A stretch of DNA of 64,000 nucleotides from Desulfobulbus sp. (GCA_031280615.1 JAITGO010000023.1:1-64000), one strand, 5' to 3'. Positions 15,359 through 24,984 are shown, counted from the first letter of the stretch. A program made the numbers and translations. Notes: a model not told the origin generated them from the sequence alone.

Positions 15359-16012
15359 CTATTCGATGACCACCACGGTGTCCTCGGTGGGGCTGTAGTT
15401 GTTGCGGTTGGTTTTCACCAGGTAGCGGCGCTGCTGCTTGCCCGAATTGAAATCGCCCAAGGTATTGAGGCCGCCGTAGAGTTCGGTGCCGTTGAGGAAC
15501 CGGAGCCCGACCTCCGAGTAAGGGAACCTGCCCTTGGCATCCAGGAAAAAACTTTCCGCCAAACCGTATCCGGCACCCAGAGCACCCTGGACGTGGTTGG
15601 TGCCGTACAGTCCGAGCACTTCCCCGGAGATGTTCCAGTCGCCCAGCACGGTGACAAACACATTGCCTTCGACGCCATACACCCGGTTGCCCTCGTCCAC
15701 CTGGGTCGCGGCGGGCGTTTCGACGCTTTCGGTCAGCGTGCCGTTGACGTAGGTGTTGGTTATTCCTCGGGTGGTGGTGATCTTGTCCTCCTCCACGTTC
15801 GCGTACTGGCAGGTCATGCCCAGCCGGATGGCGCCGGGGTCGAACAACGAGCGCTCCGAACTGAGATTGAAGGGGATCTGGACCACGGCGCCGACCCGGA
15901 TTTCATCGTCCGCCTTGACGGCCTGGGCCGGCAAGGCGAGCAGCAGGCCGGTCAACAGACCGGAAAGGATCGGGCCGGGGAGACGGTGCCCGTATGGTTG
16001 TCGGTCGTTCAT
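15359..16012 (-). CDS. Exported protein, possibly a small outer-membrane barrel
   Basis: The 217-residue product has a signal peptide (basic start MNDRQPYGHRLPG, core ILSGLLTGLLLALPAQA, cleavage near A-VKA). The mature part has alternating polar/apolar strands (EIRVGAVVQIPFNLS, YGVEGNVFVTVLGDWNISGE, VLGLYGTNHVQGALGAGYGL, AKGRFPYSEVGLRFLNG) like a small beta-barrel or porin-family protein, ending in charged residues rather than a terminal Phe. The ATG at 16012 follows GAGGGAAG. It has its own terminator, so it is monocistronic. Function unknown. Confidence 0.65.
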   Translation of the reverse strand: MNDRQPYGHRLPGPILSGLLTGLLLALPAQAVKADDEIRVGAVVQIPFNLSSERSLFDPGAIRLGMTCQYANVEEDKITTTRGITNTYVNGTLTESVETPAATQVDEGNRVYGVEGNVFVTVLGDWNISGEVLGLYGTNHVQGALGAGYGLAESFFLDAKGRFPYSEVGLRFLNGTELYGGLNTLGDFNSGKQQRRYLVKTNRNNYSPTEDTVVVIE

Positions 16013-16347
16013 ATTCTTCCCTCGGGTATAAAACGAGTTAGCAGGATAATCTCGACCGGGAGTAAACATCTTTCTATAATTTTTTCAAGAGGATCTTGTA
16101 TAAATTGCAAGAGCGGCCATCCATGAAAAGTATTTTTCTTAAAACGCGGTTGACCGCCTCTTTTTCCGCCGGGAAAACCCTGTTTCATATCGGGGTGGCC
16201 GGTGGCCGGGACAGGGGCGGGCGAAAAGCTGTTGACTGTTGTGGCGCGATTCTCTAAAGAGGCTCGTGGAGCACGAAGGCGATGGCGAACCGCTGACCGC
16301 AACAGGCGTTTTAGCCGCTGAAAGCCGTGGCGGAGGAGTGATTGCGC
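16013..16347. other. 335-nt gap between the exported-protein gene and the cob operon
   Basis: No gene is seen. A cobalamin riboswitch would be expected here, but neither the B12 box nor the CCGCAACTGT core is present. The only promoter-like match is TTGACT at 16232-16237 and TAAAGA at 16255-16260 with 17 nt between, which could drive cobO. Confidence 0.4.
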
Positions 16348-16863
16348 ATGCAGGGATTTGTCCAGGTTTATACCGGCGACGGCAAGGGTAAGACCACCGC
16401 CGCCCTGGGGCTGGCCGTACGAGCCGTCGGAGCGGGGTTGCGGGTCTACGTCGGCCAGTTCATCAAGAACGCCGAGTACAGCGAATTGAACACCCTGCGA
16501 CACCTGTCCGAGTCCATCGCCATCGAGCAGTACGGCCTGGGGTGCATGCTGGTGCACGCGCCCACCCGGGAGGATATCGACGCGGCCCGTCGGGGCCTGA
16601 CTGCCGTCGATGCGGCCATGGCCTCGGGCGCCTTTGAGGTGGTCATTGCCGATGAGATCAACGTGGCCTGCGCCCTGGGCCTGCTGGCCGAGGAAGATCT
16701 GCTCGGCTTGATGGCACGGCGGCCGCCCGCGGTGGAATTGGTGCTGACCGGCCGGGGCGCGCCGGACGCGGTATTGGCTCGTGCCGACCTGGTCACCGAG
16801 ATGCGGTCGGTCAAACACTATTATGAGCGGGGCATCGCTGCCCGCAAGGGCATCGAGGGCTAG
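16348..16863 (+). CDS. cobO: Corrinoid adenosyltransferase (CobO/BtuR type)
   Basis: The 171-residue protein has the family's P-loop VYTGDGKGKTTAALGLAVRA, then VYVGQFIK, the Walker B-like VVIADEINVA and the closing VELVLTGRGAPDAVLARADL with EMRSVKHYYERGI. It transfers the adenosyl group of ATP to the cobalt of corrinoids in the cytoplasm. ATG 16348 has GGAGGAG nine nt before it; a TTG two codons upstream is a weaker choice. It heads the cob operon, with cobQ starting 54 nt later. Confidence 0.95.
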   Translation: MQGFVQVYTGDGKGKTTAALGLAVRAVGAGLRVYVGQFIKNAEYSELNTLRHLSESIAIEQYGLGCMLVHAPTREDIDAARRGLTAVDAAMASGAFEVVIADEINVACALGLLAEEDLLGLMARRPPAVELVLTGRGAPDAVLARADLVTEMRSVKHYYERGIAARKGIEG

Positions 16864-16917
16864 GCATGCGCGGCGGACAGGCCGGCGCGGCGGGTGCCCC
16901 CACGCGCAGGAGACAGC

Positions 16918-18429
16918 ATGACGCATAAAGCCGCCTGTTTGGCCGTGCTCGGGACCGGGTCGGATGTGGGCAAGTCGATCGTCGCCACCGCCCTGTGCCG
17001 AATCTTCGCCAACCGGGGTTTGCGGGTGGCGCCGTTCAAGGCCCAAAATATGTCCAACAATTCCGGGGTGACGCCCGAAGGGGCGGAAATGGGCCGGGCC
17101 CAGATCGTCCAGGCGGAGGCGGCGCGGACCGCGCCCCATTGCGACATGAACCCAGTGCTGCTCAAGCCGGTGAGCGACCTCGGCTCCCAGGTGGTGCTGA
17201 ACGGCAGCGCCTGGATGGACGCCTCCTCCCAGTCCTATTACCGCAACAAGGATTTTTTGTTCGCCGAGAGCCGAGCTGCGCTCGACCGGCTGCGCGGCGC
17301 CTACGATGTGATTATCCTCGAAGGAGCCGGATCTTGCGCCGAGGTCAACCTGATGGCCAACGACATCGTCAACCTCAGGATGGCCGCCTATGCCGAGGCG
17401 CCGGTGGTGCTGGTGGCCGACATCGACCGGGGCGGCGTCTTTGCCCAGATCGTGGGCACCCTGGCCTGCATCGCGCCCGAACAGCAAGCGCGGATCGGCG
17501 GTTTCGTCGTCAACCGGTTCCGGGGCGATCTCAGCCTCTTTCGGCCGGGAATCGACTGGATCGAGCAGTACACCGGCAAGAGGGTGTTCGGCGTGCTCCC
17601 CTGGTTCCGGCATTTTCGCATCGAGGCCGAGGACGCGGTGGTGATCGAAAGCCCCCGGCCTTTCCAGCCGACAGAGGCGGCCGAACCGGCGATCGCGGTC
17701 ATCCGCCTGCCCCACATCTCCAATTTCACCGATTTCGAGCCGCTTACCCAACTGGACGGCTGCCGGCTCGTCTACCTGGAACAGCCCCAAGCATTGAGCG
17801 CCTTTTGCGCCGTCATCCTGCCCGGTACCAAGGCCACCTGCGCCGATCTGCAATGGCTTGCCGACAGCGGCTGGCGCGGGCATCTGCTCGATTACGCAGC
17901 CGGTGGCGGCCACCTGCTCGGCATCTGCGGCGGCTATCAGATGCTCGGCACCTGGGTGCGCGATCCCGACGGCATCGAAGGCGCGCCGGGCGCCACCGCC
18001 GGGCTCGGTCTCCTACCGGTGGAAACCGTGCTCAAGGCTCCCAAGACCACCACCTTGACCGACTTCACCTGGGACGGCATCGCCGGCAGAGGCTACGAGA
18101 TCCACATGGGACGGACCCAACCGCCCGAGGCATGCAGCCTGATGACGGTGCAGGCCCGCAACCGACAGACCTGCGCCGACCGCGACGGCTGCGTCGCCGC
18201 CGATGGCCGGATCATGGGCACCTACATGCACGGCCTGTTCGACACTCCGGCCATCACCCGCCGCTGGTTGGCCGGAATCGGCCTGACGCGGATCGAGGTC
18301 GACCGGCTGCACGGCCCGGCGGCCCGCGACCAGGCCTACGAGCACTTGGCGGCCCATGCCCTGGCCCACCTCGACATCGAGGCGCTGACGGCGCTGTTGC
18401 CGACCAGCCTCCGGGAGCGGCTGCGATGA
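16918..18429 (+). CDS. cobQ: Cobyric acid synthase
   Basis: The 503-residue enzyme has an N-terminal dethiobiotin-synthetase-like ATPase (VLGTGSDVGKSIVATALCRI, PFKAQNMSNNS, LEGAGSCAEVNL) and a C-terminal class I glutamine amidotransferase with the nucleophile in GICGGYQMLG and the His in GTYMHGLFD. It amidates four side chains of adenosylcobyrinate a,c-diamide using glutamine and ATP. AGGAG precedes ATG 16918. It is the second gene of the cob operon; the length is normal. Confidence 0.97.
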   Translation: MTHKAACLAVLGTGSDVGKSIVATALCRIFANRGLRVAPFKAQNMSNNSGVTPEGAEMGRAQIVQAEAARTAPHCDMNPVLLKPVSDLGSQVVLNGSAWMDASSQSYYRNKDFLFAESRAALDRLRGAYDVIILEGAGSCAEVNLMANDIVNLRMAAYAEAPVVLVADIDRGGVFAQIVGTLACIAPEQQARIGGFVVNRFRGDLSLFRPGIDWIEQYTGKRVFGVLPWFRHFRIEAEDAVVIESPRPFQPTEAAEPAIAVIRLPHISNFTDFEPLTQLDGCRLVYLEQPQALSAFCAVILPGTKATCADLQWLADSGWRGHLLDYAAGGGHLLGICGGYQMLGTWVRDPDGIEGAPGATAGLGLLPVETVLKAPKTTTLTDFTWDGIAGRGYEIHMGRTQPPEACSLMTVQARNRQTCADRDGCVAADGRIMGTYMHGLFDTPAITRRWLAGIGLTRIEVDRLHGPAARDQAYEHLAAHALAHLDIEALTALLPTSLRERLR

Positions 18430-18502
18430 AATTCGGCGCCGCTTCATACCATGTGCCGCGCGCCTGGCGCGGGACACCAACCGTTTCCAAGGGAAGGCGG
18501 CC

Positions 18503-19585
18503 ATGATCCAGGGACACGGCGGCAACATCTTCGGCCTGGCCGAGCAGCTGGGCTGCCGGCCTGAAGAGATCGTCGACATGAGCAGCAACATCAATCCGCT
18601 CGGCACCCTGCCCGGATTGATCGAGCATCTCCGAGGGCGGATGGACCGGATCAGCGCGCTGCCCGAGGTCGATGCCCGCTCGGCCGCCCGCGCCATCGCC
18701 GCCCTGCTCGGGGTGGCCGAAGAGCGGGTACTGGCGGGGGGCGGGACCACCCAGTTCATCTATGCCGCCTGTGCGGCCCTTGCCTCCCGGAAGGTGTTGA
18801 TCGTCGGCCCGACCTATGCCGATTACGCCGACGGCTGCCGGGTCTGCGGCATCGAACCGGATTTTTTCCTGGCCGGGGCGGCGCACGATTTCGCCTTGGA
18901 CGTCGAACGGCTGGCCGCCGCACTCCCCGGCTACGATACGGTTTTTTTGTGTAATGCCAACAATCCCACCGGCCATCTCGTCGACCATGGCGCCTTGCTT
19001 GCGCTGTGCACCCGCCATCCCCGCGTCCGCTTTGTCATCGACGAGTCGTACCTGCCCTTTGCCCCGGCGGATCGCAGCCACAGCATGAGCGGCTGCGGTC
19101 TGGACAACGTCGCGGTCCTCTGGTCGGTGTCCAAGATTTTCGGTATGCCGGGCCTGCGGGCCGGATTTCTGGTGGCCAACACTCCGGCGATCGACCGGTT
19201 CCGCCGCCTGATGCAGCCCTGGAGCATGAACAGTTTGGCCCAGGAGGCGGTTTGCTTCCTCGGCACAGATCCGGAAGCAGTGGCGGCCTTCATCGACCGC
19301 ACCCGTGCCTACCTGGCCGAGGAAGGGCGCCGTTTCCGGCAGCGTCTGCAAACCGGCAGGCTGATTCTCTATCCGAGCGCCACCTCCTATGTGCTCATCG
19401 GCCTGCCTGCGGACCGCACCGCCACGACGGTCTGCCGCGCCCTGGCCGAGCAGCGGTTTCTCATTCGCAACTGCGCCAATTTCTACGGCCTTGACGAGGG
19501 CTTTATCCGCATCGCCCTCAAGGATGCAACTGTCAACGAAACCGTCGCCCGCCATCTGCTGGCCGCTGTCGGCGAAAAAAAGTGA
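18503..19585 (+). CDS. cobD: Threonine-phosphate decarboxylase (CobD/CobC, PLP enzyme)
   Basis: The 360-residue protein is a fold-type I aminotransferase relative of HisC: MIQGHGGNIFGLAEQLG and VDMSSNINPLG at the start, NANNPTGHLVD, FVIDESYLPF and the PLP lysine in SVSKIFGMPGLRAGF. The HGG-N and SSN-NPLG motifs, and its place between cobQ and cbiB, point to L-threonine-O-3-phosphate decarboxylase, which makes the aminopropanol phosphate linker of cobalamin, rather than histidinol-phosphate aminotransferase. Confidence 0.9.
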   Translation: MIQGHGGNIFGLAEQLGCRPEEIVDMSSNINPLGTLPGLIEHLRGRMDRISALPEVDARSAARAIAALLGVAEERVLAGGGTTQFIYAACAALASRKVLIVGPTYADYADGCRVCGIEPDFFLAGAAHDFALDVERLAAALPGYDTVFLCNANNPTGHLVDHGALLALCTRHPRVRFVIDESYLPFAPADRSHSMSGCGLDNVAVLWSVSKIFGMPGLRAGFLVANTPAIDRFRRLMQPWSMNSLAQEAVCFLGTDPEAVAAFIDRTRAYLAEEGRRFRQRLQTGRLILYPSATSYVLIGLPADRTATTVCRALAEQRFLIRNCANFYGLDEGFIRIALKDATVNETVARHLLAAVGEKK

Positions 19586-19592
19586 GGGCGCC

Positions 19593-20561
19593 ATGACTGT
19601 TGCCGATCTCCTGCCGTGGCTGACCATTCCGGCGGCCTTTGCTCTGGATGCCATGCTTGGCGACCCGCGTTGGCTGCCGCACCCGGTCCGCTGGATGGGC
19701 TGGACCATCGCCAAGGCAGAGCCCCTGTGCCGGAAATGGATTGCCGATGAGCGGCTGGCCGGCCTTTGCTTCGCGCTTGGCTTGATTGTCGGCTGGTGGG
19801 GACTTGCCGCCCTGGTCGTCGGAGTGGGCTGGCGGCTGCATGGGGTGATCGGCTTTGCGGTCGAAACCGTGCTGCTGTTCTACTGTTTGTCGGCTCGTTC
19901 GCTGGGCCAGGCAGCCATGGCGATTCACCGGTCGCTGGCCAAAGGTGCGGTCGATCAGGCCCGTTCGGAGGTGGCGATGATCGTTGGCCGGGATGTCGAG
20001 AACTACCAAGCCGGCGACATTGCCCGGGCCACGGTGGAGACCGTGGCCGAGAACGTGGTCGACGGCGTGCTGTCGCCGCTTTTTTTCGCGGCCATCGGCG
20101 GGGCGCCGCTCGCCGTGGTCTACAAGATGGTCAACACCCTGGATTCGATGGTGGGCTACAAGAATCCGCGCTATCTGCTCTTTGGCCGGGTCGCGGCCAG
20201 GATCGACGATGTCGCCAATTTCATTCCCGCCCGGCTGGCGGCGCTGCTGATCGGGCTGGCCGCCCGACTGTGCCCCGGGCTTAACGCTCGCCGCGCCCTG
20301 ATCACTGCCTGGCGTGAGGGCAGCCACCATGCCAGCCCCAACGCCGGCTATCCCGAGGCGGCCTTTGCCGGGGCCCTGGGCGTGTGCCTCAACGGCCCGA
20401 ATTACTACCACGGGGTCCTGGTAGACAAGCCCTACATCGGGGTCGGCCTGGGTGCGGTCGAGATTGGTCATATCCCCCTGGCCTGTCGCCTGATGACCCG
20501 CACCGCGCTGCTCGGCTGCGGTGCGGCCTGGCTGGGTACCGTGGCAGCCGCCATCTTGTGA
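19593..20561 (+). CDS. cbiB: Adenosylcobinamide-phosphate synthase
   Basis: The 322-residue integral membrane protein shows CbiB landmarks: DAMLGDPRWLPHPVRWMGW near the start, DVENYQAGDIARATVETVAE, VDGVLSPLFFAAIGGAPLA, YKMVNTLDSMVGYKNPRY and SPNAGYPEAAFAGALGV. It joins cobyric acid to the aminopropanol phosphate made by CobD. ATG 19593 lies 8 nt after the cobD stop. It is the last gene of the cob operon; nucleotide-loop genes (cobU, cobS, cobT) are not in the window. Confidence 0.95.
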   Translation: MTVADLLPWLTIPAAFALDAMLGDPRWLPHPVRWMGWTIAKAEPLCRKWIADERLAGLCFALGLIVGWWGLAALVVGVGWRLHGVIGFAVETVLLFYCLSARSLGQAAMAIHRSLAKGAVDQARSEVAMIVGRDVENYQAGDIARATVETVAENVVDGVLSPLFFAAIGGAPLAVVYKMVNTLDSMVGYKNPRYLLFGRVAARIDDVANFIPARLAALLIGLAARLCPGLNARRALITAWREGSHHASPNAGYPEAAFAGALGVCLNGPNYYHGVLVDKPYIGVGLGAVEIGHIPLACRLMTRTALLGCGAAWLGTVAAAIL

Positions 20562-20997
20562 CCTCCTTCCCGAGGCGCTGTTCCGCGCCCGTTCTCCCGT
20601 GGCCAGCGGCCAGAAAATGAAGCGGCTTTTTTTCCCTCGTTTTTTCTCCTAATTCCTGCCCAGACAGCGCTCAACCGGCGGCCAGCCCCGGCGAGGCTTT
20701 TGCTCCGCTGACTCCCAACGCAACCGCTTCCGTTTTGAACTCCTGAGTATACAACAGCCGCTGTTGCGGTCCATGGGCAGCCCTTTGAAAATATCGCCGA
20801 TGCGATGATGAATCTTGGCCGCGTCCGTGGGCAACGCTTCCTCGACCATTTGGCCGCTTGACGCGCCCTTGGCGCTGGAAAAATGCATCTCTTTTTGTTC
20901 ATGCTCAGTTTTCCTGCTATGATGGGAAGGAAAAGGCCAAGGCGGCATCGGGCCGTCTTTATCCCCGTAATCTATTCCTTGTGACCTCTCTCCTGCC
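20562..20997. other. 436-nt gap between the cob operon and the moxR operon
   Basis: The gap holds T-rich tracts at about 20628-20648 but no convincing hairpin. One doubtful minus-strand frame (20649-20888) is listed separately. Nothing else is recognised; the moxR promoter should lie in 20890-20997. Confidence 0.4.
20649..20888 (-). CDS. Doubtful small protein gene
   Basis: A 79-residue frame begins MHFSSAKGASSGQMVEEALP and contains a plausible amphipathic helix (TDAAKIHHRIGDIFKGLPMD) and a basic C-terminal part (SSKRKRLRWES). The ribosome site is poor (AAAAGAG). It would be convergent with cbiB and divergent from moxR. No homology is recognised; it may be non-coding. Confidence 0.3.
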   Translation of the reverse strand: MHFSSAKGASSGQMVEEALPTDAAKIHHRIGDIFKGLPMDRNSGCCILRSSKRKRLRWESAEQKPRRGWPPVERCLGRN

Positions 20998-21987
20998 ATG
21001 GATACCCGGCAAGCAAACCAGTGCCCATCTCCCCCTGGCCAGAGCGCCGCTCCGACCGATGTTCCGGCCAAGGCCCTGCAACTGTTCGCCGCCCTGGAGC
21101 AGCGGCTTGGCGTCCATGTGCTCGGCAAAGAAGAGCAGATCAGGCTGTCGCTGTGCTGTCTTTTGGCCCGAGGCCATCTCTTGATCGAGGACATTCCCGG
21201 CATCGGCAAGACGACGCTGGCAAAGGCCCTGGCCAAGGTGTTGGGCCTGAAATTTCGTCGTGTCCAATGCACCAATGACATGCTGCCGGGCGACATTCTG
21301 GGCGTTTCCGTCTTCGATCAGCGCAGCGGCCTGTTTTCCTTCCACCCCGGCGCCATCTTCACCCAGATTCTTTTGGTCGACGAAATCAACCGGGCGACGG
21401 CCAAGACCCAGAGCGCCCTGCTCGAAGCGATGGAAGAGCGGCAGGTGTCGATCGAGGGTGAGAGCCGCCCGCTGCCCGCGCCTTTTTTCGTCGTCGCCAC
21501 CCAAAATCCGCTGGAACAGGCTGGAACCTATCCGCTGCCGGAGTCGCAACTCGACCGCTTCCTCATGAAAATATCCCTCGGCTATCCCAACCACGAAGCG
21601 GAGCGGCAATTACTGGTGGCGGGTGGGACCGTGGTCCGCGATGACGAACAAGGGCTCGTTGACGCCGAAGTCGTTTTCCAGTTGCAGGAGCAGGTCAGCC
21701 AGGTGCGTCTTTCCCAAGCGCTTGTTGATTATCTCCAGGATATTCTTAATTTTTCTCGGAACAGTGGCCGCTTCGCCATCGGCCTTTCGCCGCGCGCCGG
21801 CTTGTCCTTGGCCAGGGCCAGCCAGTCGCACGCCCTACTGCATGGGCGGAATTTCGTGCTACCGGAGGATGTGCGCCGCGTACTACCCTATATCGCCATC
21901 CACCGCTTGAAAACAGCCGATTCCCTGGCCGCCCTGACCATCGCCGAACTGGAGGTCGCTTTCCAGGCGGTTCCGGTCCCGGCATGA
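20998..21987 (+). CDS. MoxR-family AAA+ ATPase
   Basis: The 329-residue protein has Walker A (IEDIPGIGKTTLAKALA), Walker B (LLVDEINRATAKTQSALLEA), MEERQVSIEG, sensor 1 (FVVATQNPLEQAGTYPLPE) and the DRFLMKI arginine region, all typical of MoxR. MoxR proteins act as chaperones or activators for partners such as von Willebrand A or membrane proteins. Here it is first in an operon with a DUF58 protein and a transglutaminase-like membrane protein, an arrangement widespread in bacteria. The stop overlaps the next start. Confidence 0.93.
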   Translation: MDTRQANQCPSPPGQSAAPTDVPAKALQLFAALEQRLGVHVLGKEEQIRLSLCCLLARGHLLIEDIPGIGKTTLAKALAKVLGLKFRRVQCTNDMLPGDILGVSVFDQRSGLFSFHPGAIFTQILLVDEINRATAKTQSALLEAMEERQVSIEGESRPLPAPFFVVATQNPLEQAGTYPLPESQLDRFLMKISLGYPNHEAERQLLVAGGTVVRDDEQGLVDAEVVFQLQEQVSQVRLSQALVDYLQDILNFSRNSGRFAIGLSPRAGLSLARASQSHALLHGRNFVLPEDVRRVLPYIAIHRLKTADSLAALTIAELEVAFQAVPVPA

Positions 21988-22934
21988 TGACGGACCGAAT
22001 GGGGACAAGTCAGGGTATCGGTCTGAAAAACAGGTCGTTCGCCCGCTTTGCTGTGCCCGCCTTCGGCGTCCGCCTGCTCCTGACCGGCCACGGCGTCGTT
22101 TATGTGGTACTGCTGGCGGCGCTGTTGGTTGGATCGATCAATCACAACAACAACCTCGGCTATCTGCTGACGTTTTTATTGAGCGCCATTCTCCTGGTCT
22201 CCATCATCTTTACGCTCCGCAATATCAACGGTTTTACTTGTCAGGGGCATGGCGAAGCCGCGGTCTTCGCCGGGCAGGCGCTGCCCTTTTCCCTGTCGCT
22301 TCAGGCCAAGGACGGCCCTTGCTATGGTCTGGCCCTGTCGCTTGATGGCAAAAGCTGGGTCAGGGTGGAGCGGGTCGATGCGTTGTCGGTGGCGAGCCAG
22401 GTTTTGATGCCGGTCAACCGCCGGGGCCGGATCGAGATGCGCCGGATTTTTGCCGCCAGCGCCTTTCCGTTGGGGTTGTTGCGGGCAACGCGTGAAATTT
22501 CCGTAATTTTGACCGGATTGGTGTATCCGAAGCCATTCCCGACCCACGCGGGGAGCGAAAAAATCCAGGGCGAGCGCGAGGAGAACGACAAATTACCCCT
22601 CCATACCGCGGGCCACGATTTCGATGGCCTGCGCCACTATCGCCCCGGCGACCCCCCAAGGCGGATCCACTGGAAGAGTTTGGCCGCCCAACGCGGCCTT
22701 TTCGCCAAAGTTTTCGAAGAAGACGAGGGCGGCGGGGCCATTTTTTCCCTGGCCGATATGCCGGGGGAAATTTTTGAGGATAAGCTCGGTGAGCTTTGCT
22801 ATCTCATGCTGCGGGCGGACGGCAACGGCGCCCGTTACGGCCTGCGTCTGGGCGGACAATTGATCGCGCCGGGCCGTGGCCTGTCTCACAAGAGCCTCTG
22901 CCTACGGGCGCTGGCCCTGTACCAATCGTCATGA
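21984..22934 (+). CDS. DUF58 membrane-associated protein
   Basis: The 316-residue protein has two N-terminal transmembrane helices (VVYVVLLAALLVGSIN and YLLTFLLSAILLVSIIF) and a C-terminal DUF58 region with the hallmark FDGLRHYRPGDPPRRIHWKS. DUF58 proteins resemble vWA folds and are thought to be MoxR partners. Both ends overlap neighbours by ATGA junctions, so it is coupled to moxR and to the transglutaminase gene. Confidence 0.9.
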   Translation: MMTDRMGTSQGIGLKNRSFARFAVPAFGVRLLLTGHGVVYVVLLAALLVGSINHNNNLGYLLTFLLSAILLVSIIFTLRNINGFTCQGHGEAAVFAGQALPFSLSLQAKDGPCYGLALSLDGKSWVRVERVDALSVASQVLMPVNRRGRIEMRRIFAASAFPLGLLRATREISVILTGLVYPKPFPTHAGSEKIQGEREENDKLPLHTAGHDFDGLRHYRPGDPPRRIHWKSLAAQRGLFAKVFEEDEGGGAIFSLADMPGEIFEDKLGELCYLMLRADGNGARYGLRLGGQLIAPGRGLSHKSLCLRALALYQSS

Positions 22935-24967
22935 CCACCCGAGCGAACGCCACGCCGGGTTTCGCCCCCAGCCGCCAGGAAGCGCATCTGGTGCTGTACA
23001 CGGTTATCCTCTGCACCCTGCCGCATTTCTTCAATATCTCGGTTCCAGCCATCCTGCTCTGCCTGGTCCTCTGGGCCTATCATTTCGCCGCGCATCGCTG
23101 GAGCCTGCCCAGAGCGGGCCTGATGACGAGAACCTTGTTGGGCGTCTTGTTGTTCGCGGCGGCCATCGTCACCAACGAGGGGCTGACACTCGAAGCCTTC
23201 GTCTCGCTCCTGACCATGATGATCGCCCTGAAGCTGTTTGAACAGCGGCATCAGCGCGATGAAATGACGGTGGTCATTCTTTGTTATTTCCTGATTGTTT
23301 CCGGGATGTTTTTCGATGATTCCATCCTCTCCACCGCCTATATCCTCGGCTGCATCCTGTTCACCACGGCGGTGCTCATCCATATCCAATTTCCGGCCTT
23401 GGCGCTGACGCCGGCGCTCGCTTTGTCGTGGCGGCTCACTTCCCGGGCCTTCCCCCTGATGCTTTTGTTATTCCTCGTTTTTCCGCGTATCCAAGGCGGC
23501 TTGTGGGGCCGGCCGGCCCTTTTGGAGAGCAACACCGGTTTTGCCGACGAAATTTCCTTTGGTGCCGTCGCCCGACTGGCGGTGCGAGGCGACGCCGCCT
23601 TCCGCGTCACCTTCGAGAATGGATTTCGGCCCACGAAAAACCAACTCTACTGGCGCGGCATCGTGTTGTGGGATTGTCAAGGCGAGACCTGGAAGCAGGG
23701 AGGGCAGATGCGCCCGGCGGAACGGGATATGGATATGGGGGCGCAGGAGGAGCGGCGTGGCTATACCGTCACCTTGGAACCGCACAATCAGCGCTGGCTG
23801 TTTGCCCTCGATCTGCCGGTGCGGGTCACCAGCCAGGGAAGCCGGCTGCATGACGATTTTGCCATCCATCGGTCAAGGCCGGTGACGTCGCGTTTGAGCT
23901 ATCAGGGCGAGTCGATCCTTGATCTCCAGCCGGTGTATCAACCAACCGAGGACGACCGGCCCGGCCTGCAACTGCCTCGTGGTGGCAATCCCCGGGCACG
24001 AGAACTGGCGTCCCGGCTACGGCGGACAGCGGCAACGGATGCGGAGTTCGTCGAGAAACTCTTCGATTTTTATCGGGAAAATCGTTTCACCTACAGCATG
24101 ACCCCAGCAGTGGCGCCCTCTGGAACGGATGCCATCGACTGGTTCCTGTTCAACAGCCGCAGCGGTTTCTGCGAGCATTTCGCCGCCTCTTTCGCTTTCC
24201 TGCTACGGGCGGCGGGCGTCCCGGCTCGGTTGGTCAACGGCTATTTCGGCGGCGAGGAAAATCCCTTTGGCGGCTATTGGCTGATCCGTCAATCCGATGC
24301 CCATGTCTGGGTTGAGGTGCGAAATGGCGACTTCTGGCAACGGATCGACCCAACTCTGGCCGTTGCCCCGGAACGCGGCCTGGAAAACGCCAGGGTGGCC
24401 ACCGGTGCCGAGGGGCGGGATTCGCTTTTTTCCCAGTTCAAGCAGAGTGCCGTCGGCCAGTGGACGGCCAGCCTGTTCAATGCCTGGGATATGGCCAACA
24501 GCCGCTGGAACCAGTGGGTCATGGAGTATTCCTTTGCCGATCAGTTTCGCTTATTCGCTTCGCTGGGCATCGACCTGGAAAAATTCAAGGGGCTCTTCCA
24601 ATTGCTTCTCATCGCAGTGGCGGTACTGGGGGCAACGGTATTTTTTTTCCTGGCTCTGGCATTCATGCGGAAAATGCCTCGGGAGGGCGATCAAGTGGCG
24701 CGGACCTGGAGGGTTTTTCGAGAAAAGCTTGAGCAGGCAGGCGTCATCGCCCACGATTATCAGGGGCCTGCCGATCTGCTGAAGGCGGTGACCGCGGCGC
24801 GGCCCGATTTGCGGGGCCGGGCGGAAGTCATCATCGACTTCTACATTGCCATCCGTTACCGCGAGCAGGCGACAGCGGAGATGCTCGCGGCCTTCCGCCA
24901 GGCAGTCAGGCAATTCCGGCCTGGGAGGCCAGGGCGGCACAACCGGATGACCGGTGTCGGCAACTGA
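22931..24967 (+). CDS. TgpA-like membrane transglutaminase (DUF3488 plus transglutaminase core)
   Basis: The 678-residue protein has several N-terminal transmembrane helices (DUF3488 type), a large periplasmic region with the transglutaminase-like triad (Cys in SGFCEHFAASFAFLLRAAGV, His in SDAHVWVEV, then the aspartate in RIDPTLAV), and a final helix (LLLIAVAVLGATVFFFLALA) with a cytoplasmic DUF4129-like tail. It is probably an inner-membrane enzyme acting on periplasmic substrates. The start ATG overlaps the DUF58 stop; the third gene of the moxR operon. Confidence 0.9.
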   Translation: MTTRANATPGFAPSRQEAHLVLYTVILCTLPHFFNISVPAILLCLVLWAYHFAAHRWSLPRAGLMTRTLLGVLLFAAAIVTNEGLTLEAFVSLLTMMIALKLFEQRHQRDEMTVVILCYFLIVSGMFFDDSILSTAYILGCILFTTAVLIHIQFPALALTPALALSWRLTSRAFPLMLLLFLVFPRIQGGLWGRPALLESNTGFADEISFGAVARLAVRGDAAFRVTFENGFRPTKNQLYWRGIVLWDCQGETWKQGGQMRPAERDMDMGAQEERRGYTVTLEPHNQRWLFALDLPVRVTSQGSRLHDDFAIHRSRPVTSRLSYQGESILDLQPVYQPTEDDRPGLQLPRGGNPRARELASRLRRTAATDAEFVEKLFDFYRENRFTYSMTPAVAPSGTDAIDWFLFNSRSGFCEHFAASFAFLLRAAGVPARLVNGYFGGEENPFGGYWLIRQSDAHVWVEVRNGDFWQRIDPTLAVAPERGLENARVATGAEGRDSLFSQFKQSAVGQWTASLFNAWDMANSRWNQWVMEYSFADQFRLFASLGIDLEKFKGLFQLLLIAVAVLGATVFFFLALAFMRKMPREGDQVARTWRVFREKLEQAGVIAHDYQGPADLLKAVTAARPDLRGRAEVIIDFYIAIRYREQATAEMLAAFRQAVRQFRPGRPGRHNRMTGVGN

Positions 24968-24984
24968 AGCGTGCATTCCCGCCT

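Noticed and set aside
15099-15400. Read-through of the TAG at 15171 (pyrrolysine-like) to give a longer protein
   Set aside because: The continuation is Arg/Gly/Pro-rich and shadow-like, without a domain, and it runs through the hairpin terminator of the neighbouring gene.
16013-16347. Cobalamin riboswitch ahead of cobO
   Set aside because: I looked for the B12 box and the CCGCAACTGT core and found neither; the gap has no convincing multi-stem structure.
16009-17913. A 634-codon open frame on the minus strand across cobO and cobQ
   Set aside because: It is the complement of two clear cob genes in a GC-rich genome, has no recognisable domain, and its composition (His, Gln, Gly, Arg-rich) is that of an antisense shadow.
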